From a virus, in IMG/VR virus record IMGVR_UViG_3300009703_004110, positions 62,001 to 126,000 of that record: a stretch of DNA of 64,000 bases; one strand, written 5' to 3'. Positions 1 to 8,085 of this stretch are shown one piece after another. The position numbers and the translations under genes were made by a program. Position 1 is the first letter of the stretch, and each line of letters starts with the position of its first letter. The notes beneath the pieces were generated by a model. The model was not told the origin of the DNA. It saw nothing but the letters and a program-made list of their open reading frames with translations, and did not search any database.

Positions 1-313
1 TAATAACCACCATATCAAGGCTATCTAATATTTTCTTTTTTTGCTCAAAAGTATAAACCAGATGGTCATTAGTTCCGCGTATCCAGACATTAGTCTTTCT
101 TCCATAATCGCGTCTAAATTTTTTATTTAACGAAAAATCATTAAATCTTATTATTAGATCATGACTATCTATTTTGTGCCCATGACGTTGACCAATTTCG
201 CACGGGCTATTTCCCACGATACAATAATCTTTACGTTTTGAGAATAATTTCTCTATATTTGACATCCGCGGCCCCCACAAGTATTTTGTACTGCAGACTA
301 TAATCATGCTCAT
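1..313 (-). CDS. GT29 sialyltransferase-like protein, 3' end cut by window edge
   Basis: The reading frame is open from an ATG at 313 to the window edge, so only about the first 104 residues are visible. Residues 31-60 match the sialylmotif L of family GT29: CIVGNSP, then G-x-x-x-G-x-x-ID and DLIIRFND. In that family this motif binds the CMP-sialate donor. It is the last visible gene of an island that also carries NeuB and NeuA homologues, which would supply such a donor. The ATG at 307 or the one at 265 could also be the start, because no clear Shine-Dalgarno site decides it. The GT29 family call is fairly firm; the actual donor sugar is inferred. Confidence 0.7.
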   Translation of the reverse strand, partial: MSMIIVCSTKYLWGPRMSNIEKLFSKRKDYCIVGNSPCEIGQRHGHKIDSHDLIIRFNDFSLNKKFRRDYGRKTNVWIRGTNDHLVYTFEQKKKILDSLDMVVI

Positions 314-322
314 TTCAAATAC

Positions 323-898
323 TTAATTTTTTGGGACGGCCTCTATTCTAAGCTCTCCCTTTTTTGTAGTCTCTATCCGAACGATATTGAAATATTCAGT
401 GATAGCTCTAGTCCACCAATCTAAGTCTTTTACTGTGATATGAGAATTTCTACCATTCGGAAGAATCTTCCTAGAAAGCCTGGTGGATATTGTAAAGTAT
501 GCTGCCATATTAGTTAGATAAGCAATATACTCTAAAGTCGTTTTAACTTTGTCCTCTTCGATATGCTCCATTACATCCATACAAACTACAAGATCTGCTC
601 TGGATGGAAGACTTGAAAATGATTTAATACACGGATCAAAGTTGGATATCTTTAAATTCAATGGCTCATCTAAAATAAAGTCAGCTATTTCAAAGGCAAT
701 AGAGAGGGTCGCCTTTCCGCATCCATAATCTAATAGGCTTTCTACATTATATCTGTCTATAATATCATGAACTGCTTTGAAATGCTTATAAGAGTGCCTG
801 CCGTACGCCAGCCGGTTTATATGAAGGTCTTTATTTAACTGTCGTAACTCATCTGATACTAAAATACCAAGTTCTAGTTTCTGGCCATTTATTATCAC
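323..898 (-). CDS. Class I SAM-dependent methyltransferase
   Basis: This 191-residue protein shows a Rossmann methyltransferase core. Motif I (LDYGCGKATLS) lies at about residues 56-66 and a post-II acidic segment (VVCMDVMEHIEE) at about 105-116. The start is a GTG at 898 with GGAG six bases upstream, overlapping the stop of the dehydratase gene as GTGA, which indicates translational coupling. It lies between GDP-mannose dehydratase and the sialyltransferase-like gene, so sugar O-methylation is a reasonable role. The acceptor cannot be read from the sequence. Confidence 0.75.
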   Translation of the reverse strand: MIINGQKLELGILVSDELRQLNKDLHINRLAYGRHSYKHFKAVHDIIDRYNVESLLDYGCGKATLSIAFEIADFILDEPLNLKISNFDPCIKSFSSLPSRADLVVCMDVMEHIEEDKVKTTLEYIAYLTNMAAYFTISTRLSRKILPNGRNSHITVKDLDWWTRAITEYFNIVRIETTKKGELRIEAVPKN

Positions 899-1884
899 TC
901 TATCTCCGCAAGATCATTTTCATACATCTCTTTTAATAAGTCTTCACAACTATATGAAGGCTCCCAGCCAAGAACTTTCCTCGCCTTTGTCGCGTCACCC
1001 TTTAGAAAGTTAACCTCTGATGGCCTCATAAATCTTTCATCAACCCTGTAAACATCTTCGACCTTTAATCCGGCCAGATCCTCGCAGACGTACTTGAACA
1101 TTTCCCCAATGGACAGTGGGTTTCCTGTGGCAATTACATAATCATCCGGGACTTCTTGCTGTAACATCATCCATTGGGCCTCAACATAGTCCTTTGCGTG
1201 CCCTTCGTCACGGAAGGCTTCAAGGTTGCCCATTCTAACATGCTCCGCTAGACCACTTTTAACTGCCGCAATACCTTTGGTAATTTTTCTTGTTGCAAAG
1301 TCATGACCACGTCTTGGAGAGCTATGATTAAATAAGATGCCATTTGATGCATGTAATCCATACGCTTCTCTATAGTTAACTACAGCATAAAATGCCGCAG
1401 CCTTTGCTATGGCATATGGTGAACGAGGATGGAATCGGCTGTCTTCATTCAATCCCGCCTCTGGACAGTTAATACCACCAAATAACTCAGAGGTGCTAGC
1501 TTGATAGAACTTTGTGTGCGGTGACAACTGCTTAATCAAATCAAGCTGCATAATTACTGCCTCACCATCAACTCGGAAGGTTGTGATAGGCTCTTTGAAT
1601 GATTGACCAACGTGAGACATTGCGGCCAGATTGTAATATTCATCAGGCTGCCATTCGATCAGCAGCTTTCCAATAAAAGATGAATCTGTTATATCGGAAT
1701 AAAGCAGCTTAAAATTTTCATGCTTCAATATCTTCTCTAGATTCTCTAGTCCATTGTTAACAGACTTTCGCCTGGTTATTCCTATAACCGTGTATCCCTT
1801 CTTTAATAAAAATTCCGATAGGTATGAGCCATCCTGCCCTGCGCATCCGGTCACAATAGCCGTAAGGCTTTTACTTCTTTCCAT
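895..1884 (-). CDS. gmd: GDP-mannose 4,6-dehydratase
   Basis: Converts GDP-D-mannose to GDP-4-keto-6-deoxymannose, the shared precursor of GDP-fucose, GDP-colitose, GDP-perosamine and GDP-rhamnose. It is an extended short-chain dehydrogenase: GCAGQDG nucleotide-binding motif near residue 13, STSELFGG active-site strand, and a YAIAK catalytic Tyr/Lys pair. I place the start at the ATG at 1884 (329 residues), which has TTGGAG upstream, rather than at 1941, which would run deep into the endonuclease gene. The Shine-Dalgarno site lies inside the last codons of that endonuclease gene. The downstream steps are probably done by the Fcl-like and ColD-like enzymes at 19339-21418. Confidence 0.93.
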   Translation of the reverse strand: MERSKSLTAIVTGCAGQDGSYLSEFLLKKGYTVIGITRRKSVNNGLENLEKILKHENFKLLYSDITDSSFIGKLLIEWQPDEYYNLAAMSHVGQSFKEPITTFRVDGEAVIMQLDLIKQLSPHTKFYQASTSELFGGINCPEAGLNEDSRFHPRSPYAIAKAAAFYAVVNYREAYGLHASNGILFNHSSPRRGHDFATRKITKGIAAVKSGLAEHVRMGNLEAFRDEGHAKDYVEAQWMMLQQEVPDDYVIATGNPLSIGEMFKYVCEDLAGLKVEDVYRVDERFMRPSEVNFLKGDATKARKVLGWEPSYSCEDLLKEMYENDLAEIE

Positions 1885-2602
1885 TAATAATCTCCAATAA
1901 TAACTTTTTCCAAATCTCTCTATTAAAATTTGTTTTAGCATGGCAACTTCTACATAAAGTAATTAAATTAAGAACATTGTTATTAAACTTATCATAATCT
2001 ATATGATGTACATCATATCCATTGTTTTTACATATTGCACAAGAAAAATTATCTCTTTTTCGAACTGAAGTTCTTAAGTTATCGTTCCACTCTTTTGGTC
2101 TTTCTAAAAATGAAACTCCACCTTTCCAAGAGCCGTTTTTATCTCCCGAAACTTTATCACCATTTTGATACATTGGATTGTTTGAGCCAGAGACATCTGT
2201 ATGATTTTCAGATATAAGCTTTTTTGATTCAAAAGAATGAGATTTTCCATAAAAGCTATTTTTTGTCCCAGATTGAGCCTCTGATAATTTAGCTTTTATT
2301 AAAGAGGCCTTATATTCTCCATGTTTTTTTACATAAGATCCCTTGTTTGATTCTGATAAAATCTTTTTTGTTTCTTCCGAATGCTTTTTCCCATAAAACG
2401 GATTATTTTCTCCACTTACTTTTTTAGATAACGCCTCTTTAAATTCGTCCGTTCTTTTTCTTCCAGTATTTGTAAATTTTGAAGCACAGCTTCTGCTGCA
2501 AAAACGCCTAACTCTCAATCTTGCAGTATCTCGTACTTCAAAATTTAATCCACATTCTTCACAGATTTTTACAATATATTTTTTTATAAGTCGATTACTC
2601 AT
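1871..2602 (-). CDS. HNH homing endonuclease with NUMOD3 repeats
   Basis: A free-standing homing endonuclease. The N-terminus has a Cys-x2-Cys...Cys-x3-Cys zinc-finger-like region. Three NUMOD3-type DNA-binding repeats follow (NPFYGKKHSEETK, NSFYGKSHSFESK and NPMY). The C-terminal HNH nuclease has CAIC, the DVHHID catalytic histidines, an Asn and CRSC. I favour the ATG at 2602 (MSNRLIKK), preceded by TAAGGA, over the one at 2620. A T4-late-promoter-like TATAAAT lies just upstream (2625-2619). The gene sits between the glycosyltransferase gene ending at 2668 and gmd, and overlaps the gmd start by 14 bases. Confidence 0.88.
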   Translation of the reverse strand: MSNRLIKKYIVKICEECGLNFEVRDTARLRVRRFCSRSCASKFTNTGRKRTDEFKEALSKKVSGENNPFYGKKHSEETKKILSESNKGSYVKKHGEYKASLIKAKLSEAQSGTKNSFYGKSHSFESKKLISENHTDVSGSNNPMYQNGDKVSGDKNGSWKGGVSFLERPKEWNDNLRTSVRKRDNFSCAICKNNGYDVHHIDYDKFNNNVLNLITLCRSCHAKTNFNREIWKKLLLEIINGKK

Positions 2603-2667
2603 AATTATCCTTAATGACATTTATATCTGGTATCACTATATTAAGATATTACCAGTTATGATGACCA

Positions 2668-3693
2668 CTAAGTATTTTCTTTTATAGACATTTTCTTCTT
2701 TCTCTTCTCAATTTTTGATGCTTGAGAGCTTTTCCTGATTGCCTTAAATAATCTTTTGTGATTTTTTACCAAGAAATCAAATGCATGACCAGACTCTATT
2801 TCTGTAATTTCAAATTGGCAATAAGCAAGATGATACAATAAAGGCTCTCTATCTGGATAGATAGGATACTCTATATATCTATAGTCATGAACGGCTATAC
2901 CTTGCGCAGGGCTTATTTTTTCTGTAAATATAGGCACACCCTCGATGATCGCCTCTATTGAAGTCGCACTAGCCGGGGCTACACATGCCCAAGCACCCTT
3001 TAAATCAACTTGAATTGGTCTATCAATAGAGCTGCTTAGGACTTCCGCATTAGATATGCCCTTTACGGCTCTGTAGATTGGCCTTATATCCGTTCCTCCT
3101 GGCTTTGGTCTTACTCTGATTGGTCTATCAGTATTCGCTCTGATAATTTTCATAGTATTCTTTAGCCAGTTTGGCTTCATTCCCATTGCTCCAGAAAAAA
3201 ATCCAGTTGGAGGGCAGACTAGGACGTACTCACCTTCGGTTTTCCACGGCTTAAGCTTTATATTGAATTTCTCAAAGCGATCTGCCGGTCTTCTCTCTAT
3301 CTTGGTTGGATGAATCCCATTGGCTACTATTCTAAAGCTTGGAGGATTTCCAGAATGAACACCCTTCCATCTATAACCTCTATCAAAATATGCATGGTCT
3401 ACATAAAGTAAATCACCAGCACCATCTTGTAAGCATGGCTTAACAATCTTGTGAATAGTATCTTTACCAAAAGCTACAGATAGCCCTGGATATATCTGGT
3501 CTACATCTTGAGACGCATATAAATGCCCATACCCTCTGGATGTATCAACTAGTTTAAGCATGACATATCGCGGGAATAATTTATGCCTATCCATATAAAA
3601 GTTGATATTAAAACGAGACTCGTCCCTATCGCTAGTTTCTTTTGCTACTTTAGCGACCCTCTCTATCCAGCCCGGCTCTAATCTCCATTTCAT
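2668..3693 (-). CDS. GT-B-like glycosyltransferase, paralogue A of a five-member family
   Basis: This 341-residue protein belongs to a family present five times in the window (here, 4677, 6432, 8072 and the second half of 9707). Shared features are a W-x-x-G strand (PWKTEGEYVLVCPP), a DRPIRVRPKP strand, an S-x-x-x-x-EAI-x-G-VPIF motif and a tail pattern of YP-x-REP-x-x-x-x-LAY-x-Q. The C-terminal half resembles the nucleotide-sugar-binding half of capsule polysaccharide proteins of the KpsS/KpsC type, which include Kdo transferases; this is a resemblance, not a proven assignment. The last 20 residues are lysine-rich. Donor and acceptor are unknown. Confidence 0.6.
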   Translation of the reverse strand: MKWRLEPGWIERVAKVAKETSDRDESRFNINFYMDRHKLFPRYVMLKLVDTSRGYGHLYASQDVDQIYPGLSVAFGKDTIHKIVKPCLQDGAGDLLYVDHAYFDRGYRWKGVHSGNPPSFRIVANGIHPTKIERRPADRFEKFNIKLKPWKTEGEYVLVCPPTGFFSGAMGMKPNWLKNTMKIIRANTDRPIRVRPKPGGTDIRPIYRAVKGISNAEVLSSSIDRPIQVDLKGAWACVAPASATSIEAIIEGVPIFTEKISPAQGIAVHDYRYIEYPIYPDREPLLYHLAYCQFEITEIESGHAFDFLVKNHKRLFKAIRKSSQASKIEKRKKKMSIKENT

Positions 3694-3694
3694 A

Positions 3695-4684
3695 TTATGC
3701 AGGACCCATTATAAAGTCTTTTCCGGCCCTCTCTAAAACTTTGTAACCGAAGGTTTTAATGATATACTTTTTTGTTTCATTATTTATTCTGCCCTCTAAC
3801 TCTAGTTCAACTATCATGATTGGCTGGCATCTTTTGATTGTCTCTGTAGCACCTTTAATAACTGCATCTTCAAAACCTTGTACATCTATTTTGATAAGAT
3901 CTACATTTTTAAGCTTGAAGCTGTCAAGCGTTCTTACCGCTGTACCAGTTCCTTTGGTTGCGTATGTATTTCCACTATTTCCAGCTTCAATATTTAAAAA
4001 TACCTCGCCCTCTTCGCTTCCTAGGGCGATATTGTGACATATAAGGTCTGGGCAGTTTTTGATGAAGCATTCATAACTCTCGGCTGACGGCTCGAATGCC
4101 ACCACTCTTTCAAAATGCTCAGACATCGCCTTGGAGTAAAACCCAACATGTCCTCCAATATCTACGGACGTGTTTCTGCCCGATAAATATTTTAGAACCT
4201 TTACGTAGGTATGGTATTGATATCTATCCGTATCTCTTGGAAAATGGTCGTCATCTTTTGGAAGTGCCATCTCACTTGGCCTGCGCTTACTTGCTATCAT
4301 AAAGACTCTTTCGCTATTATTTAGAAAGGTATCTATTCTCCAGCGATGCTGAAAGTGTCGCGCAAAGACGCGCTCATTTTTTAAAAACCTGCTGCTTGGC
4401 ACCTTGGAGTCTATAAGAATAGTATCAGCAACCTTTGGAAGATTTTCGATGATCTTTCTTATATCCACATCCCTGTTTCTTTCTAAGAATTTAGAAACAA
4501 TAACTAGGTCAAAAGAGTGAGCGTCCAGACTTAGAGCCTCAGATGGTGACACGAACCTAACAGAAGCTGTCGGGAAAAATTTACGTAGATGCATCATAAG
4601 ATCACCAGTTTTATTTCCATAAACTCCGATTGTCTCAAACCCGTAACCACGTAAAGAGCGTTTAATTTGTTTCAAATTATGCAT
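3695..4684 (-). CDS. FkbM-family methyltransferase with degenerate N-terminal methyltransferase-like domain
   Basis: The C-terminal half (about residues 165-329) is an FkbM methyltransferase: DIGGHVGFYSK SAM-binding motif, VVAFEPS, and the family's IKIDVQGFED segment. FkbM enzymes O-methylate sugars or polyketides. The first roughly 120 residues look like a second Rossmann-type domain (ETIGVYGNKTGDL, then FDLVIVSKFLER), which lacks a convincing glycine motif I and may be non-catalytic. GGAG precedes the ATG, and the start overlaps the preceding stop. It lies between two members of the five-paralogue glycosyltransferase family, so it likely caps or decorates the same glycan. Confidence 0.8.
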   Translation of the reverse strand: MHNLKQIKRSLRGYGFETIGVYGNKTGDLMMHLRKFFPTASVRFVSPSEALSLDAHSFDLVIVSKFLERNRDVDIRKIIENLPKVADTILIDSKVPSSRFLKNERVFARHFQHRWRIDTFLNNSERVFMIASKRRPSEMALPKDDDHFPRDTDRYQYHTYVKVLKYLSGRNTSVDIGGHVGFYSKAMSEHFERVVAFEPSAESYECFIKNCPDLICHNIALGSEEGEVFLNIEAGNSGNTYATKGTGTAVRTLDSFKLKNVDLIKIDVQGFEDAVIKGATETIKRCQPIMIVELELEGRINNETKKYIIKTFGYKVLERAGKDFIMGPA

Positions 4685-5540
4685 CTAATATTCTCCAAAT
4701 CTTTGGTGACTTCATTTCATGAACAGTAAATTGTCCATAGGATAAGTGTCTCATCCACATTTCCCTATTTGGATAAACAGGGTCATTTATTTTTGACAGA
4801 CGCTTTAAGCCCATTGGCCTAGAAGCATTAGGCCCAAGTGTAAATACCGGAATGCCGTGCATTACCGCCTCAATGCCGGCTACGCTATTATATGTTACCA
4901 TAGCAAAAACATCATTGTCAAAATCATCCTGGATTATGTTTTCAGTCAGTCTAAGGGTTCTAACTCTAGGTTTCAACCTTACTCTGATCTCTTTATCAGT
5001 ATTTTTCTTGAGCCTTTTGACGATTTTTTTTGTCCATACTTCAGCATCAATATTAAAATAGTGAGCGGACTTTAAGGATGGGGGACAGATTAAAATTGTT
5101 CCGCCTTTCTTCTTCCACGGAAGAAGAATCTTATTCCAGTCAACGCCTTGGTGCTTATATATAGTCTTTTGTGCCAGTTTATATCTATCATTGGGACGTG
5201 GTATAATCTTGTCAAATTGCACATCATTTTTAACAATTCTATGGAATAGCTTTCCTGTAGTAAGAATCGGCTTACCCTTTGGATCTGTATAATACTTACT
5301 AAGATTCCCAAAGTAACCGGTCTCTACATAATAATAGTCGATACCGTATTCCAAAGCTAAATGCATAACTCTTCTGTCACGAAGCCCTCTAACTAAAATC
5401 TTAGAGCCTCTATATTTTTCAATATTATTCATGAAGTCTTTTTTGACCATGATTTCTGCATCACAAGACTTGGCAAACTCACTAAGAATGCTGTCTCCTG
5501 GCCTAAAATAAAACGATCTATTCTTCATATCATTTTTCAT
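4677..5540 (-). CDS. GT-B-like glycosyltransferase, paralogue B of the five-member family
   Basis: At 287 residues this is the shortest full paralogue. It keeps the family's key blocks: PWKKKGGTILICPP, TDKEIRVRLKP, the NSVAGIEAVMHGIPVFT strand-loop, and the tail DPVYPNREMWMRHLSYGQF. These blocks correspond to the C-terminal donor-binding half of a GT-B fold. GGGGA precedes the ATG at 5540, and the gene overlaps the end of the GT-A gene at 5530 by 11 bases. Its N-terminal part is reduced compared with the 341-residue paralogue at 2668. Function is inferred from context; it could be a capsule/Kdo-type transferase. Confidence 0.6.
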   Translation of the reverse strand: MKNDMKNRSFYFRPGDSILSEFAKSCDAEIMVKKDFMNNIEKYRGSKILVRGLRDRRVMHLALEYGIDYYYVETGYFGNLSKYYTDPKGKPILTTGKLFHRIVKNDVQFDKIIPRPNDRYKLAQKTIYKHQGVDWNKILLPWKKKGGTILICPPSLKSAHYFNIDAEVWTKKIVKRLKKNTDKEIRVRLKPRVRTLRLTENIIQDDFDNDVFAMVTYNSVAGIEAVMHGIPVFTLGPNASRPMGLKRLSKINDPVYPNREMWMRHLSYGQFTVHEMKSPKIWRILDA

Positions 5541-6357
5541 TTACAATCCCCAGGCGTTTATGAAGCCCCTTATCGTGTCGGAAGTATTCGGCTAGCATGC
5601 CTCTTTCTATTACATGTGATTGGCTTCTGCGCTTATTCGAATAATTCGATACTAGATCATTACCCGTTATACCTTCTCTCTCTTTCATTTCAAGAACTAC
5701 ATTGCCAAACATGCCGCCGTCGTCCCACATCATGTATCTTCTAAAGACTTTATTTTTATACTTATCGATCCAGCAATTCAGAACTCGTCGACCTGTTCTG
5801 TCCGTCCGAAAGCCTATAAAACCAGACTCCACTCCGAGGCCCTTCTTGGGCCTCTCACTTCCCCAGTGATAGAAAAATGCCTTTCCGCCAAAAGCTTTAT
5901 CCATGAGCCTTGGTGTTAGGTTTTTAGTTACTTTGGCATCCGCATCTAAAAAAACTATGGCATCATATTGATTTCCATAGTGACTCATTGCATAATCTAA
6001 AGTTACAATTTTTCTAAACCATCCTGCCGCTCTAAAGTTCCACGGCAAAAAAGCTTGAGGCACCTTCTTCCTGTCAGCTCTTCCTCCCATTTCTGGCGGA
6101 ATAACATCAGAGTTTTCTTTTAGCCACTTGACCAGAAATGGATTTCTGGTCATATTGTATGCTTTAATTCTGTGTATATGTTTCTCTCGAATTTTTCGAG
6201 ACTCCATATATGCTGGCTTCATTGCATTATATTTAAAACCTTCATAACACAATAGGAGATCGCCCTCAGATTCGCTCTTGAAAAAAGAGTTGATCATATC
6301 TTTCGCGGACGCTTTCCAGATACGATGGTTGAAGGTGGTTACATATAATACATTCAT
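5530..6357 (-). CDS. GT-A fold glycosyltransferase
   Basis: A 275-residue protein with an N-terminal strand of GT-A type (MNVLYVTTFN) and a DxD-like metal/nucleotide motif FLDADAKV at about residues 137-143. Further on, a GVESGFIGFRTDR segment and an acidic WDDGG resemble acceptor-side loops of GT-A enzymes. I take the ATG at 6357, which has AGAGG upstream, rather than 6387. The gene starts at the divergent junction with the only plus-strand gene, and a TATAAATA box lies at 6378-6371. Sugar specificity is not visible. Confidence 0.7.
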   Translation of the reverse strand: MNVLYVTTFNHRIWKASAKDMINSFFKSESEGDLLLCYEGFKYNAMKPAYMESRKIREKHIHRIKAYNMTRNPFLVKWLKENSDVIPPEMGGRADRKKVPQAFLPWNFRAAGWFRKIVTLDYAMSHYGNQYDAIVFLDADAKVTKNLTPRLMDKAFGGKAFFYHWGSERPKKGLGVESGFIGFRTDRTGRRVLNCWIDKYKNKVFRRYMMWDDGGMFGNVVLEMKEREGITGNDLVSNYSNKRRSQSHVIERGMLAEYFRHDKGLHKRLGIVNEK

Positions 6358-6370
6358 AAATACCTCTTTA

Positions 6371-6378
6371 TATTTATA
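6371..6378 (-). promoter_or_regulatory. Possible T4-like late promoter box (TATAAATA)
   Basis: The minus-strand octamer TATAAATA matches the T4 late promoter consensus and lies about 14 bases before the ATG at 6357, in the short divergent gap between 6357 and 6432. In an AT-rich genome such a match can occur by chance, so support is weak. Confidence 0.3.
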
Positions 6379-6431
6379 TACTTGCATAGTAATATAGTGA
6401 CAAATGAAAAGTTAGAGATGGGGTTTTCGAA

Positions 6432-7454
6432 ATGAAAGTTGGTATATTTTTGGCGACTACTAGTGGTAAGGCAAAGCAAGATATTATGCGAAGTTTTGCC
6501 GCTGGTGTCAAAGCCTCTGGTGACCTTGCCAAAATATTTGATAAGCGAGAATATCGCAAGTGTGATTTAGCTTTAATATTTGGATTTTATAATGACCAAA
6601 ACATGGGAGCAATACAGTCCTTTAGAAAAAAAGTTTATGAAACCCACGAAAGTCGTGGAAGAAAATGTTTGTTTGTCGATGCAGATTTTTTGAGATTTGC
6701 AGGAAAAATTAGAGCCGAAGCTCCAGATGATCCAACTCAGCACCTTAGAATCTCTCACGGTTCCATCTTTCCAAGTCGCGCTAATTACTTCAATGAGTTT
6801 TCCGACAATAGACGATGGAAAGAATTAAGAAGAAGAAAGCATATAGTTGTAAAAGATTACCGAACCGATGGGGATCATATCCTAATGTTACTCAATAGCA
6901 GTAGCAAATATGGCAGAGGCTGGTCTGCTCGCGGAACAGATAGTATGTACTGGCTGCAGAAAAGTTTATCCGAAATTCGTCAGTACACAGATCGTCCTAT
7001 TCGAGTTAGATTTCATCCTAATGAAAAGAAGGATTTAAGAGAGTCTAGACCAGTCGAGGCCTTACAGAAAATGTATGGAAATATTACCTTTTCTGGTGGC
7101 GTTGTCGGATCTAATAAAGCGATACTTCCACCCAGAACTTTGATAGAGGATTGTGATAACGCATGGGCCGCCGTAGTCCATACGACCTCTGCTTCCGTTA
7201 TACCAATAATAAATGGGATTCCTGTCTTTACAAGTAGTCGAGACTGTATTGCTTTTCCTATCGCAACACATCGTTTATCAAAAATAGAGAAGCCGAGCCT
7301 GCCAAAACGAGAGCAATGGTTTTATGATCTATCCTATAGTCTATGGAACGTAGAAGAATTGAGGGATGGAGTTGCGTGGAAAAGAATTAAAAGCAGAATA
7401 AACTCTAGCGGAGACTATTCTAAAGCAAAAGCTAAAAAGCTTGGGATTATTTGA
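6432..7454 (+). CDS. GT-B-like glycosyltransferase, paralogue C, the only plus-strand gene
   Basis: A 340-residue member of the five-paralogue family encoded on the opposite strand to every other gene here. It keeps the family blocks TDRPIRVRFHPN, TSASVIPIINGIPVFT and the tail KPSLPKREQWFYDLSYSLW, with ELRDGVAWKRI near the end. The N-terminal strand MKVGIFLATTSGK is clear. Its 3' end overlaps the convergent methyltransferase gene by 8 bases, and its 5' end faces the GT-A gene across about 75 bases. A GGGG run 8-9 bases before the ATG could serve as ribosome-binding site. The inversion implies its own promoter. Confidence 0.62.
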   Translation: MKVGIFLATTSGKAKQDIMRSFAAGVKASGDLAKIFDKREYRKCDLALIFGFYNDQNMGAIQSFRKKVYETHESRGRKCLFVDADFLRFAGKIRAEAPDDPTQHLRISHGSIFPSRANYFNEFSDNRRWKELRRRKHIVVKDYRTDGDHILMLLNSSSKYGRGWSARGTDSMYWLQKSLSEIRQYTDRPIRVRFHPNEKKDLRESRPVEALQKMYGNITFSGGVVGSNKAILPPRTLIEDCDNAWAAVVHTTSASVIPIINGIPVFTSSRDCIAFPIATHRLSKIEKPSLPKREQWFYDLSYSLWNVEELRDGVAWKRIKSRINSSGDYSKAKAKKLGII

Positions 7455-8085
7455 TATTCTGATTTACAAAGACCCATCCGTTTCTATTTAAGAATGAATC
7501 ATTTATCTTTTTAACAATCACATCGTCACCTTTAAAGATATAATTAAATCCGCCGAGACCTTTCTTCACTCTCATAGTCGAGTTCGCTCTGACTCCCTGT
7601 GTTAATATTCCAGACACTTTAAAGTTATTTTCTGAAAAGATGCTATTCCAATAATTAAAGTGTCTTTCATTAACATGATGGTATCCGCCCTGCCCTGGTC
7701 TTGCGTGCGTCACCACTAGATACTTGCAAGCCGAAAACGTTGCCATGAAGTTGCCTATATATTTCTCTTCGACATGTTCCAGAAACTCAACTGACCATCC
7801 TATATCAAAGTATCCCGATCTTGGTAAACTTGGTATATTTTTGGCCCTAAGCGGCCCAACAGCGTAGTCATGTATATGCACTTCAGGCTTATCTCTGAAG
7901 GTTGGGTCTCCATCCACACCCTGAACTATGAGTCCTAATTTCTTGGCCATTTCAATTTGCCCACCCGGACCACAGCCTATGTCCAAAAAGGTCTTGGCTC
8001 CGACTTCATTCTTTAGGTACTCTAGTGCCCCGTAGTCACTCCATGTTTTATTGTTATGTCCACCTAGATGTTCAGCTCGTCCCAT
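7447..8085 (-). CDS. Class I SAM-dependent methyltransferase
   Basis: A 212-residue enzyme with a clear motif I (FLDIGCGPGGQ, about residues 33-43), an acidic motif II (VDGD) and a post-motif SVEFLEHV. These are typical of SAM-dependent small-molecule or sugar methyltransferases. GGGAG precedes the ATG at 8085, which overlaps the stop of the glycosyltransferase gene at 8072. It is flanked by glycosyltransferases on both sides, so a sugar acceptor is likely but not shown. The 3' end overlaps the convergent gene by 8 bases. Confidence 0.8.
   Translation of the reverse strand: MGRAEHLGGHNNKTWSDYGALEYLKNEVGAKTFLDIGCGPGGQIEMAKKLGLIVQGVDGDPTFRDKPEVHIHDYAVGPLRAKNIPSLPRSGYFDIGWSVEFLEHVEEKYIGNFMATFSACKYLVVTHARPGQGGYHHVNERHFNYWNSIFSENNFKVSGILTQGVRANSTMRVKKGLGGFNYIFKGDDVIVKKINDSFLNRNGWVFVNQNIK

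Noticed and set aside
1885-1941. Extended N-terminus of GDP-mannose dehydratase
   Set aside because: It would overlap the endonuclease gene by 71 bases, while the ATG at 1884 has TTGGAG and starts right before the family's first strand.
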